Source: Fusobacteriia bacterium 4572_74 (GTDB lineage: Bacteria; Fusobacteriota; Fusobacteriia; Fusobacteriales; Fusobacteriaceae). Taken from it: a stretch of DNA of 41,561 bases. The notes under the pieces were generated by a model. It was given only the letters and a program-made list of their open reading frames with translations. It was not told the origin of the DNA and ran no database searches. The stretch spans positions 1-41,561 of the forward strand of contig NBMF01000025.1 of NCBI GenBank assembly GCA_002084825.1. The letters run 5' to 3'. Shown piece after piece: positions 25,196-34,068 of this stretch; position 1 is the first letter of the stretch; every line of letters begins with the position of its first letter. Position numbers and translations under genes: made by a program.

Positions 25196-25828
25196 ATGGA
25201 TAGAGAAAAAATACGAAAAAAACTAAATGATGGAATAATAGGAAGAAAAAAATTTTTTAATAGTGCAGTATTGGCTAGTATTATAGAGATAGATGGGGAG
25301 TATAATTTTATTTTAGAAAAAAGATCAAAAAATATAAGACAAGGTGGAGAGATAAGTTTTCCTGGAGGAGGATGGGAAAAAACAGATAAAAATTTTGAAG
25401 ATACAGCTGTAAGGGAAACTGTAGAAGAATTGGGGATATTTCCTGAAAATATAGAGATACTAGGGAAATTAGGAACTCTCATAATACCTGCTGGTGTATT
25501 GATAGAAGCATATGTAGGTGAGATCTTATGTAAGGTAGAAAATTTAAATATAAATATAGAGGAAGTGGATGAAATTTTGATAGTTCCTATAGATTATTTT
25601 AGAAATAACCCTCCTAAACTTGAAAAAATAACTGTACAGATGCATCCTTTCTGTGAAGTTAATGGGAAAAGAGTAGAATTTCCAGCTAAATATTATAATT
25701 TACCTGAAAAATATCATAAGCCTTGGAATGGAAGGGAAAGAGAGGTATATATATATGAATATCAGGGGGAAGTTATTTGGGGAATTACAGCAGATATAAT
25801 TTATGAAATTATAAATAAAATAATTTAA
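25196..25828 (+). CDS. Nudix hydrolase, CoA pyrophosphatase (NudL/YeaB) type
   Basis: A 210-residue Nudix enzyme. RSKNIRQGGEISFPGGG followed by the Nudix box ending RETVEELGI matches the CoA-hydrolase signature, in which the LRxHxGQ-FPGG stretch marks the subfamily. The enzyme splits CoA or its thioesters into phosphopantetheine and 3',5'-ADP. ATG 25196 is preferred because GGAGGG (25183-25188) precedes it; an earlier in-frame ATG at 25181 overlaps that site. It stands alone with a large terminator. Confidence 0.85.
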   Translation: MDREKIRKKLNDGIIGRKKFFNSAVLASIIEIDGEYNFILEKRSKNIRQGGEISFPGGGWEKTDKNFEDTAVRETVEELGIFPENIEILGKLGTLIIPAGVLIEAYVGEILCKVENLNINIEEVDEILIVPIDYFRNNPPKLEKITVQMHPFCEVNGKRVEFPAKYYNLPEKYHKPWNGREREVYIYEYQGEVIWGITADIIYEIINKII

Positions 25829-25836
25829 GAGACAAG

Positions 25837-25882
25837 AAAAAATAACCAAACTAGATTATTTAAATCTGGTTTGGTTATTTTT
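25837..25882 (+). terminator. Long terminator after the Nudix gene
   Basis: The arms AATAACCAAACTAGATT and AAATCTGGTTTGGTTATT pair over about 20 bp with one wobble, loop near 25858-25861, with an A-run before and a T-run after. Confidence 0.9.
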
Positions 25883-26061
25883 TATTATCTAGGAAATTAA
25901 ATACTATATCACGTTATTTTTTCATCAAATCTTTCCTAATCTAGTCAACTTTTAGAGTATGTGATATAATAGAAATAAATAAAATTTGAAATTAACCTCA
26001 ATATTTTTTTAAAGATCTAATAAAAAATATGAGATTTTAAATTATCTATGGAGGAAAAATT

Positions 26062-26913
26062 GTGAATAAAAATTGTGAAATATTAGATATAAAAAATATA
26101 GATTTAAATGGGTTTAAGACTCGTGGGGAGATGGCTACTGACAGCTTGAGAAAAACTTATAGAAAAAAAATATGGAGAAAATTTGTCAAAGCGATAAAGG
26201 ATTTTAATTTGATAGAAGATGGCGATAAGATAGCAGTAGGAGTATCCGGGGGTAAGGACAGTCTATTACTCTGTAAATTATTTCAAGAATTAGCCAGGGA
26301 TAGAACTAAAAATTTTGAGCTTAAATTTATCTCTATGAATCCAGGATTTGAATCTATGGATATAGACCAATTTAAAAAAAACTTGGAGGAGTTAGAGATA
26401 CCATGTGAATTATTTGAGGCAAATGTATGGGAAGTAGCCTTTGAACAAAATCCAGAAAATCCCTGTTTTTTATGTGCAAAGATGAGAAGGGGAGTACTAT
26501 ATAAAAAAGTGGAGGAGCTTGGATTCAATAAATTAGCCTTGGGGCATCATTTTGATGATGTAATAGAGACTACTATGATAAATATGTTCTATGCAGGAAC
26601 TATAAAAACTATGATCCCAAAGGTGAAATCTACTAGTGGCAAACTATCTCTTATTAGACCTATGGTCTATATAAAAGAATCTGAAATAATTAATTTTACC
26701 AAAAGAAACGGGATAAAGCCTATGAGCTGTGGATGTCCAGTAGAAGGTGAAAAGACTGATTCTAAAAGAGCGGAATTAAAAAAATTATTAAAAACTTTAG
26801 AAACTACAAACCCAAATATAAAACAGAGTATATTTAATTCTATGAAAAATATAAACTTAGATTATGTGTTAGATTATACAAGGGGAAATAAGAAGGATAA
26901 GTACCCCCTCTAA
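26062..26913 (+). CDS. ttcA: TtcA-like tRNA 2-thiocytidine synthetase, copy 1
   Basis: A 283-residue PP-loop ATPase. It shows SGGKDS (62-67) for ATP, a CFLC pair (Cys135/Cys138), GHHFDD (161-166) and a third cysteine site SCGC (Cys223/Cys225). TtcA proteins hold an iron-sulfur cluster on three cysteines and thiolate C32 of tRNA. The start is GTG at 26062, after GGAGGA. A divergent paralogue follows 32 nt later in the same operon. The exact tRNA target is not known for this copy. Confidence 0.82.
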   Translation: MNKNCEILDIKNIDLNGFKTRGEMATDSLRKTYRKKIWRKFVKAIKDFNLIEDGDKIAVGVSGGKDSLLLCKLFQELARDRTKNFELKFISMNPGFESMDIDQFKKNLEELEIPCELFEANVWEVAFEQNPENPCFLCAKMRRGVLYKKVEELGFNKLALGHHFDDVIETTMINMFYAGTIKTMIPKVKSTSGKLSLIRPMVYIKESEIINFTKRNGIKPMSCGCPVEGEKTDSKRAELKKLLKTLETTNPNIKQSIFNSMKNINLDYVLDYTRGNKKDKYPL

Positions 26914-26945
26914 ATCTCCCCCTTTGAATAAATGAAGGAGAATTT

Positions 26946-27890
26946 ATGAAAATAGAAAATATTGAAGATTTAGATAATTTAAAATATGAAAATTTTAGAT
27001 TTCAAATTATAGATAATGAATTGATTATAAAAAACATTGAAGAAAAATATGAGATAAAGTTTCCTTTAAATGAAAAAAACAGGGTAAAAATAGCTGAATC
27101 TATAGAAAAACTTATAGGTTTAAAATTAAGAATTTCAAAATTAGATGGGAGAGAGATTATAAAATATATTGAATCTAAGGGATTTAATAAGAATATCTGG
27201 AGTCTGGCTGGGAAGGCTATGTGTGATTATAATATGATTGAAGAGGGAGACAGGATAGCTGTAGGAGTATCGGGAGGTAAGGACAGTCTTGCCCTCCTAA
27301 ATATACTAGTACGTGTAAAAATGATCACCAAGGTGAATTTTGAGATAATTCCTATTCATATCCATCCCAAGCAAAAGAGTATTGCCACAAATGAAATTGA
27401 AGATTATTGTAAATTCTTAGGACTAGAACTAATGGTAGAAGAAACCAATCTAGAGGATATCTTATTTGGAGAAAATAAGATGAAAAATCCTTGTTTTATG
27501 TGTGGACGTATGAGGAGAGGGATCCTCTATAGATTGATGAAGGAAAAAAATATAAACAAATTAGCATTGGGTCATCATAAGGACGATATTATTGAAACAT
27601 TTTTACTCAATACTTTTTATCAGGGGAATTTAGGGGTTATGAAACCAAAATATATGTCTAAAGAACATGGGGTAGAAGTTATCAGACCTATGGCATATAT
27701 AGAAGAAAGTACCATAATTAAGTATGCTCAGAAGATAAAACTACCGATATTAAAATCTGAATGTGAGTATGAAATAAGTAAAGATTCTAAGAGGTTAGAA
27801 GTAAAAGAAATGATAGAAGAGCTGGGTAAAAAAAGTAAAAATATTAGGAGTGTAATTTTTAACAGTATAAAACCATTGTTAGTAGATTAA
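26946..27890 (+). CDS. TtcA-like tRNA thiolation ATPase, copy 2, with N-terminal extension
   Basis: A 314-residue paralogue of the preceding gene. The PP-loop SGGKDS is at 109-114, about 47 residues later than in copy 1, because of an acidic N-terminal extension (1-60) that resembles no domain I recognise. The Cys pair PCFMC (183/186), GHHKDD (209-214) and one further Cys (SECEYE, Cys273) keep the three cluster ligands. Sequence identity with copy 1 is clear but modest, so the two may modify different tRNAs or positions. ATG follows AAGGAG. Confidence 0.75.
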   Translation: MKIENIEDLDNLKYENFRFQIIDNELIIKNIEEKYEIKFPLNEKNRVKIAESIEKLIGLKLRISKLDGREIIKYIESKGFNKNIWSLAGKAMCDYNMIEEGDRIAVGVSGGKDSLALLNILVRVKMITKVNFEIIPIHIHPKQKSIATNEIEDYCKFLGLELMVEETNLEDILFGENKMKNPCFMCGRMRRGILYRLMKEKNINKLALGHHKDDIIETFLLNTFYQGNLGVMKPKYMSKEHGVEVIRPMAYIEESTIIKYAQKIKLPILKSECEYEISKDSKRLEVKEMIEELGKKSKNIRSVIFNSIKPLLVD

Positions 27891-28363
27891 AACTAAAATT
27901 TTTACAAAATTTTTTAATACAAAAGCTTACGGAGGTTCACAGAGTTAAATTATTTTTTGGTTAGAATCTTTTTTTTGTCACTGAGATTCACTGAGGGTCA
28001 GATGAGAGTTACACAGAGTTTTCTCTGTGTAACTCTCTTTTTTCCTTTGTGTCCATTCGTAACTATCTTTTTATCAATTTTCAATTATCCTCTTTCATTT
28101 GCCTCCTGTGCTCTTCTAAAAACTTCCCCTTGTAATTATACCCTTATAGTCGAAATATATTAAATGAAAAGGCCGTAAATCCATTGGTATTATTGGGATA
28201 GAGAGGATGTTTTTTAAAATATATCATGGTGAGAAAAAGCGTGTCATGAAGAGATAAATGGTATCACTATGACACCTTTTTAGGGTATAAATAGTAGTTT
28301 AATTACAGTAATTTACAACCTTTAAATACTATAGAATGTGAATTTTTATCGAGTAATTAAATA
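27891..28363. other. Gene-free region with hairpins and a repeat-like element
   Basis: No believable gene. The part 27919-28140 looks like a dispersed intergenic repeat (GTTCACAGAGTT, CACTGAGATTCACTGAGGG, then a perfect hairpin at 28004-28037). A second hairpin, GTGTCAT/ATGACAC with inner GATA/TATC, followed by CTTTTTAG lies at 28241-28281. A 68-codon frame here is out of character for a protein. Confidence 0.5.
28004..28042 (+). repeat. Perfect 15-bp hairpin followed by a T-run
   Basis: GAGAGTTACACAGAG (28004-28018), loop TTTT, CTCTGTGTAACTCTC (28023-28037), then T residues. It has terminator geometry, but it sits about 115 nt after ttcA copy 2 inside a repeat-like block and may be part of a dispersed element. 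Confidence 0.7.
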
Positions 28364-28364
28364 A

Positions 28365-28404
28365 AAAAATAGATATTTTCTATGATTAGAAAATATCTAT
28401 TTTT
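28365..28404 (-). terminator. Terminator after the nucleoside kinase gene
   Basis: AAAAATAGATATTTTC pairs perfectly with GAAAATATCTATTTTT around an 8-nt loop; on the minus strand it follows the kinase gene. Confidence 0.88.
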
Positions 28405-28409
28405 AATTA

Positions 28410-28920
28410 TTATTTATTTGTTTGTTTTAAGTTTATCTCGTCTAATCTAGCTTTAACTGTATCTATAAACCATTTTCTATCTTCAGGATTTTCTTTTATA
28501 TCTACATTATCTACATTAATTCTCAAGATATTTGAAAGATTATAAGAGTTAAAATAACTTTTATAATTTTGATTCAAACTTTCCCAATAAGATTTAGGGA
28601 CAATTTTTTCATAGTCTCTACCCCTTTTAGAGATCTTATCAATAGCACCTTCTACAGATGACTCTAGATAGATCATTAATTTAGGAGGAGATAGATGTTC
28701 TAGCATATTATGAAGGAGTTCCTCATAAAGTTCAAATTCTTCAGGAGTCATATCTCCATCTTCCATAAGCATCCTAGCAAAGATAACATCACCATAGATA
28801 CTCCTGTCCATAACACAGCCATCCAATAAATTAGCTTCCTTTATCATCTTAAATCTTTTATTTACCTAAAGTACTCTTTCCAGCTCCTACAACACCATCA
28901 ATACAAATAATTCCGTTCAT
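28410..28920 (-). pseudogene. Deoxynucleoside kinase with an out-of-frame internal deletion
   Basis: From ATG 28920 the product begins MNGIICIDGVVGAGKSTLGK, an intact P-loop start of the dNK/dGK family, then stops. A second frame continues with KRFKMIKEANLLDGC, the DRSIYGDVIFARML motif, EHLSPPKLMIYL and KRGRDYEK to the end at 28410. Normal family members have about 55 residues between GKSTL and the KRF segment; here most of these are missing and the join shifts frame. The product would phosphorylate deoxynucleosides, fitting the cdd/deoD/deoB genes 5 kb away. Only the C-terminal 145 residues form a long open frame, without an ATP site. Confidence 0.8.
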
Positions 28921-29000
28921 GTCATCTCCATTCAATCTCGTTTTTTTAAAATATTCTTTATAATACATCATTTGCCTCACAAAAATTTATTAATATAAAA

Positions 29001-29594
29001 TTATTTACTTATTTTTTTTAAGATATCTTTTATAGCCATTTCTATAGTCTCATATGAATCTAAGTCTTTAGAAGTTACGAATTTATCTATATCTTTTTTT
29101 GAATATCCAAGGGATCCTAAAGCTAGATAAATATCTTCCTCTAACTGAGCCTTAATACTGCTATTACCATTATCTATACTGTCTACAAGTTGAAAGTTTT
29201 TCATCTTGTCTTTCACATCAACTATGAGTTTCTGTGATTTTTTAGCTCCTAATTTAGGAACCTTAGTTAAGAGTTTGGTATCCTCATTGGCTATGATTTG
29301 TTTCAAATCGTTGATAGTGAATGTTGATAGGATAGCCAAGCCAAGGGACATTCCTATTCCATTTACATTGATTAGGATCTCAAAGAAATCTCTTTCTCTT
29401 TCTTCTGCAAATCCAATTAATTTAAACATATCTTCCTTTACATGATTATAGATATATAATCTTGTAGTTTCACCTAGTTTAATTTTATCTAAAGTTTGGA
29501 GGGATACAAACACCTTATAACCAATACCATTTACATCTACGGCAACATATCCCATTTTTTTTATGGTGATCTTACCATCTAAATATTCAAACAT
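29001..29594 (-). CDS. ruvA: Holliday junction DNA helicase subunit RuvA
   Basis: A 197-residue junction-binding protein that targets RuvB to Holliday junctions. It starts MFEYLDGKITIKK..GYVAVDVNGIGYKV, with helix-hairpin-helix segments NVNGIGMSLGLAIL and KVPKLGAKKSQKLIVD, and a C-terminal three-helix domain (SLGYSKKDIDKFV) that contacts RuvB. ATG follows AAGGAGA. No ruvB is adjacent. It lies between the damaged nucleoside kinase and a pseudouridine synthase. Confidence 0.94.
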   Translation of the reverse strand: MFEYLDGKITIKKMGYVAVDVNGIGYKVFVSLQTLDKIKLGETTRLYIYNHVKEDMFKLIGFAEERERDFFEILINVNGIGMSLGLAILSTFTINDLKQIIANEDTKLLTKVPKLGAKKSQKLIVDVKDKMKNFQLVDSIDNGNSSIKAQLEEDIYLALGSLGYSKKDIDKFVTSKDLDSYETIEMAIKDILKKISK

Positions 29595-29691
29595 AAATTC
29601 TCCTTTTGCTTTTCCTTTTTATGGTTTCTCTAAAAATAGATAGCAATAGGCTTCACCTTATGAGGGAGAAACCGACAACAAGGGAAGAGGG

Positions 29692-30597
29692 TTATCTCTT
29701 TCTCATTCTTTTAAATACTTTTTCAAAACTAGCAGGAATTTTAGTTTCAAACTTATATTCTTTTCCTGTTATTGGGTGAATAAACTCTAATACTCTAGCA
29801 TGTAATCCCAGTCTTTTAATTGGATTTCCACTGGCACTATATTTTTTATCCCCTACAATTGGATGTTTGATATCTTGCATATGTACTCTGATTTGATTCT
29901 TTCTTCCAGTTTCAAGAGAGGCCTCTAATAGTGTAAAGTTATTAGTTTTTTTGATTACCTCATAGTTTGTGATAGCTTTTTTACCACCGTTATCTGTTTT
30001 ACTTGAGTAAACTACAAATGCAGCATTCTCCTTTAGCCAAGATGTAATAGTTCCCTTATCATTTTCAACTTTTCCCTCTACTAATACAGTGTACTTTCTA
30101 CTGAGAATATATTTTTTCCAGTCACTTTGTAGAAGTTGTTGAGCTTCTGCTGTTTTAGCAAACATCATTATTCCAGAGGTATTTCTATCCAGTCTATGAA
30201 CGATGAAAATTTTGTTTGCAGGGTTATTTGCTTTAATATGATCCTTTAATTTATTATAAGCTGTATCTTCATTTCTACCGCCAGTAGATACTGAAAGAAT
30301 ACCTGCATCTTTATTTGCAACAATGATATTATCATCTTCAAATAAGATTTGAACGCCTTGTATTTTTTTTACATCTCTATCTTTATTCCAGTTTATTTGC
30401 ACTGTTTGATCAACACTTAAGATATGATTGAACTGACTTACCATTTGGCTGTCTACAGTTATTTGACCATGGGTAAGCAATGATTTTAAATTATTTTTAT
30501 TTTTTCCTTGTAGGTGGAAAGCTAAAAAATCCATTAATTGTATTTTTTCTTTTACTTTTAAGATAGTGTCTCTTTTTATTTTCATATTTTTTTTCAA
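29692..30597 (-). CDS. RluA-family pseudouridine synthase
   Basis: A 301-residue rRNA/tRNA-modifying enzyme. Residues about 15-75 form an S4 RNA-binding domain, and the catalytic domain contains HRLDRNTSGIMMFAKT with the invariant Asp, plus LETGRKNQIRVHM and HPIVGDKKY. The specific uridine cannot be told. The start is TTG at 30597, set by AAGGAG 7 nt upstream; the next ATG is 19 nt from that site. Confidence 0.88.
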   Translation of the reverse strand: MKKNMKIKRDTILKVKEKIQLMDFLAFHLQGKNKNNLKSLLTHGQITVDSQMVSQFNHILSVDQTVQINWNKDRDVKKIQGVQILFEDDNIIVANKDAGILSVSTGGRNEDTAYNKLKDHIKANNPANKIFIVHRLDRNTSGIMMFAKTAEAQQLLQSDWKKYILSRKYTVLVEGKVENDKGTITSWLKENAAFVVYSSKTDNGGKKAITNYEVIKKTNNFTLLEASLETGRKNQIRVHMQDIKHPIVGDKKYSASGNPIKRLGLHARVLEFIHPITGKEYKFETKIPASFEKVFKRMRKR

Positions 30598-30682
30598 AAT
30601 AAATCTCCTTGTATTACATTTTTTTATTTACCTATAATTATATCATTTTATCGATAGTTTAGCCATGAAATTTTAAGAATAT

Positions 30683-30713
30683 AAAAATGCTGGTAAGGAT
30701 CACCAGCATTTTT
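30683..30713. terminator. Terminator downstream of trkH
   Basis: AAAAATGCTGGT / ACCAGCATTTTT, a perfect 12-bp stem with loop AAGGATC. On the minus strand it follows trkH. Confidence 0.92.
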
Positions 30714-30758
30714 ATATTTTTATTGCCATGTGAGATTGTTCGATAAAATTGGGGATGT

Positions 30759-32219
30759 TTATCTCTTTCTAAATATTACAGAATAAACTAATATTAAAAC
30801 TGAATATATCTCTAGTCTACCTAAAAGCATACAAAAGATAAGCACTCCCTTGCTGTATGAATCAAAAAATCCAAAGTTTTCAATAGCTCCTACTCGAGCG
30901 AGCCCTGGTCCAATATTCCCGAGACAAGAGATAGCGGCGGTAAAACTTGTGATGATATCATACCCCATTCCTGCTAGAAAAAGTGTAGATACAGTGAAGA
31001 TCGCCACAAATAATATAGCGAAGCCTAAGACATTTCTAACTACGTGATTTTCTACGTGCTCCTCTCCTACTCTCAGGGAAAAGAATGCTCTAGGGTGAGC
31101 TAATTTTTTAATCTCATTAGAGAGATGTTTAAATAATATCAATATTCTAATTTGTTTCATACCACCACCTGTAGATCCGGCACAACCACCGAAAAACATC
31201 AATGTAACCAAGAGAAGGGCAGAAAATGAAGGCCAAAGATTAAAATCTGCGGTCATGAAACCAGTAGTAGTAGTTATAGATATCACTTGAAATGCAGAAT
31301 CAAGGAGTGCACGGCCATAATTTGCAGTATATTTTTCTATCCCTGAGGAAAAATATATATTTAACGAGATCAATATAGTTGTAATTGTAACTACAGCTGT
31401 ATAAAATTTTAGCTCACTGTCTTTAAAAAAGTCTCTAAACCTCCCCTTAATAAGGTAAAAATGGAGTGCAAAATTAATTCCAGCTAAAAACATAAAGATA
31501 GTTATAACTATTTCTATATAAACACTATGAAAGCCTAATACAGAGTTATTTAGTGTAGAAAAACCACCTGTGGCTACAGTAGCAAATGAATGATTGATTG
31601 CTGTATATAGATCCATACCTCCAAACATTAAAAATATAGTTTCAATAATAGTGAGCCCAATATAGATAAGCCATAATATTTTAGCTGTATCTTTTATTTT
31701 AGGGCTCAATCTATCCTTTGTAGGCCCTGGAACCTCTGCATTATATAGCTGTCCTGGAGCAATTCCAAACATAGGTAAGATGGCTATAGTAAATAAAACT
31801 ATTCCCATTCCACCTAGCCAATGGGTCAATGATCTCCAAAATAATAATCCTCTGGGAATAGATTCTATATCGGATAGTATAGTAGAACCTGTGGTAGTAA
31901 AACCTGACATAGCTTCAAAAACGCAGTTTATATACGGACCAAAAGATCCATGAAAAAAATATGGTAGACCTCCAAAGAGAGCTGCTAAAATCCAACCTAA
32001 TGAAACACTTGCAAAACCTTCCCTAGCTTTAAATTTTTTATCTGATTTAAATATTAATATAAAGACCATTCCAGTAATTAAAGTTGTTGCAATAGAAAGA
32101 GCTATAGCATTTAGATCTCCTCCACCATAATGAAACGAGATCATAAGGGGAAAAAACATCATAATTCCTAAGATGACTAAAAGATATCCCTGTACTTTCA
32201 TTATTAAGCTCCAGTTCAT
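30759..32219 (-). CDS. trkH: TrkH potassium uptake channel subunit
   Basis: A 486-residue membrane protein with four pore repeats visible as selectivity-filter segments: MSGFTTTGSTIL, SFATVATGGFSTL, SITTTTGFMTAD and ISCLGNIGPGLA. It forms the K+ (or Na+-coupled K+) translocating channel. It overlaps trkA by 4 nt (ATGA), so the two are made together. Length and ending (SVIFRKR) are normal. Confidence 0.95.
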   Translation of the reverse strand: MNWSLIMKVQGYLLVILGIMMFFPLMISFHYGGGDLNAIALSIATTLITGMVFILIFKSDKKFKAREGFASVSLGWILAALFGGLPYFFHGSFGPYINCVFEAMSGFTTTGSTILSDIESIPRGLLFWRSLTHWLGGMGIVLFTIAILPMFGIAPGQLYNAEVPGPTKDRLSPKIKDTAKILWLIYIGLTIIETIFLMFGGMDLYTAINHSFATVATGGFSTLNNSVLGFHSVYIEIVITIFMFLAGINFALHFYLIKGRFRDFFKDSELKFYTAVVTITTILISLNIYFSSGIEKYTANYGRALLDSAFQVISITTTTGFMTADFNLWPSFSALLLVTLMFFGGCAGSTGGGMKQIRILILFKHLSNEIKKLAHPRAFFSLRVGEEHVENHVVRNVLGFAILFVAIFTVSTLFLAGMGYDIITSFTAAISCLGNIGPGLARVGAIENFGFFDSYSKGVLIFCMLLGRLEIYSVLILVYSVIFRKR

Positions 32220-33592
32220 CTTCTACCTCCAAATTTTGGGGCAGCAAACATTTTTTCCACCTCATAGATTGCTTCGGGAAGTAAGAATACAATAACTTTA
32301 TCTCCCATTTTTATTATGTCGTCTCCAGTAGGGATAATAACGTTATTTTCTCTGATTATCACACCGATTATAGATCTTTTAGGAAAATTAATATCTTTTA
32401 TAGGAATATTTAAAATAGGTGAATTTTGAGTAATATTTATACCTATAGTCTCTGCATCAATCTCTGTAAATGGGGAGACTGAAAAAAGGTCAGTTTTTCT
32501 AGTATATTTTAATATATCTCCAATTGTAAGTGCATGGGGAGAAATTACAGTATCGATAGGATCAAGATTATTAATTAGATTTACAATAGAACTGTTTTTT
32601 ACCATACACATGGTTTTAGAAGCACCATATTTTTTTGCTGTGAATGCAGACAAGATATTATATTCATCGTTATTACTCATGCTAATTACACAAGAATTTT
32701 CTATAGATACTTCATCCATTAGATGAGAATCGGTAGCCGATCCATTCATGATTATGACATTATCCAATAGGAAACTTAATTTTTTACATCTAAATTTATC
32801 CTCTTCAATAATTGTGATATTTTTTCCTGATTTATTGAGAGTCTTGGAAAGTTCGATAGCATGTTTAGTTCCACCAACGATGATTATATTTTTTAAATTC
32901 ATAGGAGTAAAAAAATATTTTTTAACTATATCTTTTACAATGTTTGTCTTACCTACTAAATATAATTTATCTTTTGGATAAATTATATCCTGCCCATTTG
33001 GAACAATAACTTTTCCCTCTCTTTGTATGGCTACCAACCTGACTTTGGAAAAGATATTATCTTTTATAGAAATTTCAGAGATAGGGATCCCTTTATGTTT
33101 AAAGTCTCTTTTAACTTTAACTCCTACTAATTGAGCCATATTATCTGCATAGTTCATAATTTCAAATATATTTGGATTATTTATAAGATCCATGATTTTT
33201 GCCACGGTAATTTCTAGTGGTTTTATTATGGTTTCTATCCCAAAATCATTGGGGGAAATATATTTTTCATTAAAATATTGGTAATAATTATCGATCTTAC
33301 AAGTTATAGAGATATTGTTTTTACAACATTTTTTTACAAGACTACAAGCTATAAGATTATCTCCGTCACTGTTTGTAACTGCGATAAAAGAGTCGGCACT
33401 CAAGATGTTTGTCTCAAGAAGAGTGTTGATGTTAGTTGCATCTCCCGATATGATCATGGCATCTAACTTACTTTGTAGCGTTCTGATTAATTGTGGATCT
33501 TTTTCTAAAATTGTAACGTCATGGTTTTCATAGATGAGTTTTTCGGCTATTTTTACTCCTACATCTCCACCACCAGCAATAACTATTTTCAT
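32216..33592 (-). CDS. trkA: TrkA potassium uptake regulator, NAD-binding
   Basis: A 458-residue cytosolic gating subunit with two tandem RCK modules. Each has a Rossmann nucleotide-binding start (VIAGGGDVGVKIAEKL and IIIVGGTKHAIELSKTL) and a TrkA_C domain. It opens TrkH in response to NAD(H)/ATP. It is first in the operon, with a consensus promoter at 33655-33683 and GGAGG before ATG. Confidence 0.95.
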   Translation of the reverse strand: MKIVIAGGGDVGVKIAEKLIYENHDVTILEKDPQLIRTLQSKLDAMIISGDATNINTLLETNILSADSFIAVTNSDGDNLIACSLVKKCCKNNISITCKIDNYYQYFNEKYISPNDFGIETIIKPLEITVAKIMDLINNPNIFEIMNYADNMAQLVGVKVKRDFKHKGIPISEISIKDNIFSKVRLVAIQREGKVIVPNGQDIIYPKDKLYLVGKTNIVKDIVKKYFFTPMNLKNIIIVGGTKHAIELSKTLNKSGKNITIIEEDKFRCKKLSFLLDNVIIMNGSATDSHLMDEVSIENSCVISMSNNDEYNILSAFTAKKYGASKTMCMVKNSSIVNLINNLDPIDTVISPHALTIGDILKYTRKTDLFSVSPFTEIDAETIGINITQNSPILNIPIKDINFPKRSIIGVIIRENNVIIPTGDDIIKMGDKVIVFLLPEAIYEVEKMFAAPKFGGRR

Positions 33593-33654
33593 TTTATTCC
33601 TCCAGTTTATATCTATATAGTGCTTTTAAACATAAATATTAATTTCAATCATTT

Positions 33655-33683
33655 ATTATATAGTCATTTTTAATTACTGTCAA
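33655..33683 (-). promoter_or_regulatory. Consensus promoter of trkA-trkH
   Basis: On the minus strand TTGACA (33683-33678) and TATAAT (33660-33655) are perfect hexamers with a 17-bp spacer, about 65 nt before the trkA ATG. Confidence 0.85.
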
Positions 33684-33810
33684 TAATATCAATATTTAAA
33701 AGATTAATGGTTTTAATTTGAATTAAATTAAAAAAAATTAATACTTCATAATTAAGAAAAATATTATACTGATTTGAGTTATTTTTAATTTAAGTAGGAG
33801 GAAGAAGAAG

Positions 33811-34012
33811 ATGATTAATGGCTGAAAATACAGATACGGGAGAAAAAGTTATGGTTCCTTTAGACTATGGTTTTAATGGTTGGTTTATTGGAAGTATTTT
33901 CTTACCTTTTGGTGTAATTGTTGATTTGATTACAGGATCTGTTACTGATTTAGGTCAAACTAATTATTATGTGAATTTTGATGAAGAGATGAAAAATAAG
34001 ACAAAAAACTAA
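33811..34012 (+). pseudogene. 5'-truncated small envelope-type protein gene
   Basis: A strong AGGAGG (33796-33801) is 9 nt before an ATG at 33811 that stops after four codons. A second ATG at 33818, 16 nt from the ribosome site, opens a 64-residue frame (MAENTDTGEKVMVPLDYGFNG..., then FIGSIFLPFGVIVDLITGSVTDL). The hydrophobic Gly/Val/Asp/Thr-Gly stretch resembles the C-terminal half of small lipoproteins that end ...GxxVDxxTGAxxxL. This suggests the signal-peptide part was deleted just after the original start. It could still be expressed from 33818. Function unknown. Confidence 0.5.
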
Positions 34013-34014
34013 AA

Positions 34015-34053
34015 AAAAAGTCGTAAAAATTAAAACTTTTACGACTTTTTTTT
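34015..34053. terminator. Bidirectional terminator after the truncated gene and cdd
   Basis: AAAAAGTCGTAAAA / TTTTACGACTTTTT with loop ATTAAAAC; it has T-runs both ways and also serves the converging cdd. Confidence 0.92.
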
Positions 34054-34068
34054 CCCAATGAAATCAAC

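Noticed and set aside
27957-28163. A 68-codon plus-strand frame in the gap after ttcA copy 2
   Set aside because: Its composition is unlike a protein, and it is built from a repeat and a hairpin; there is no ribosome site.
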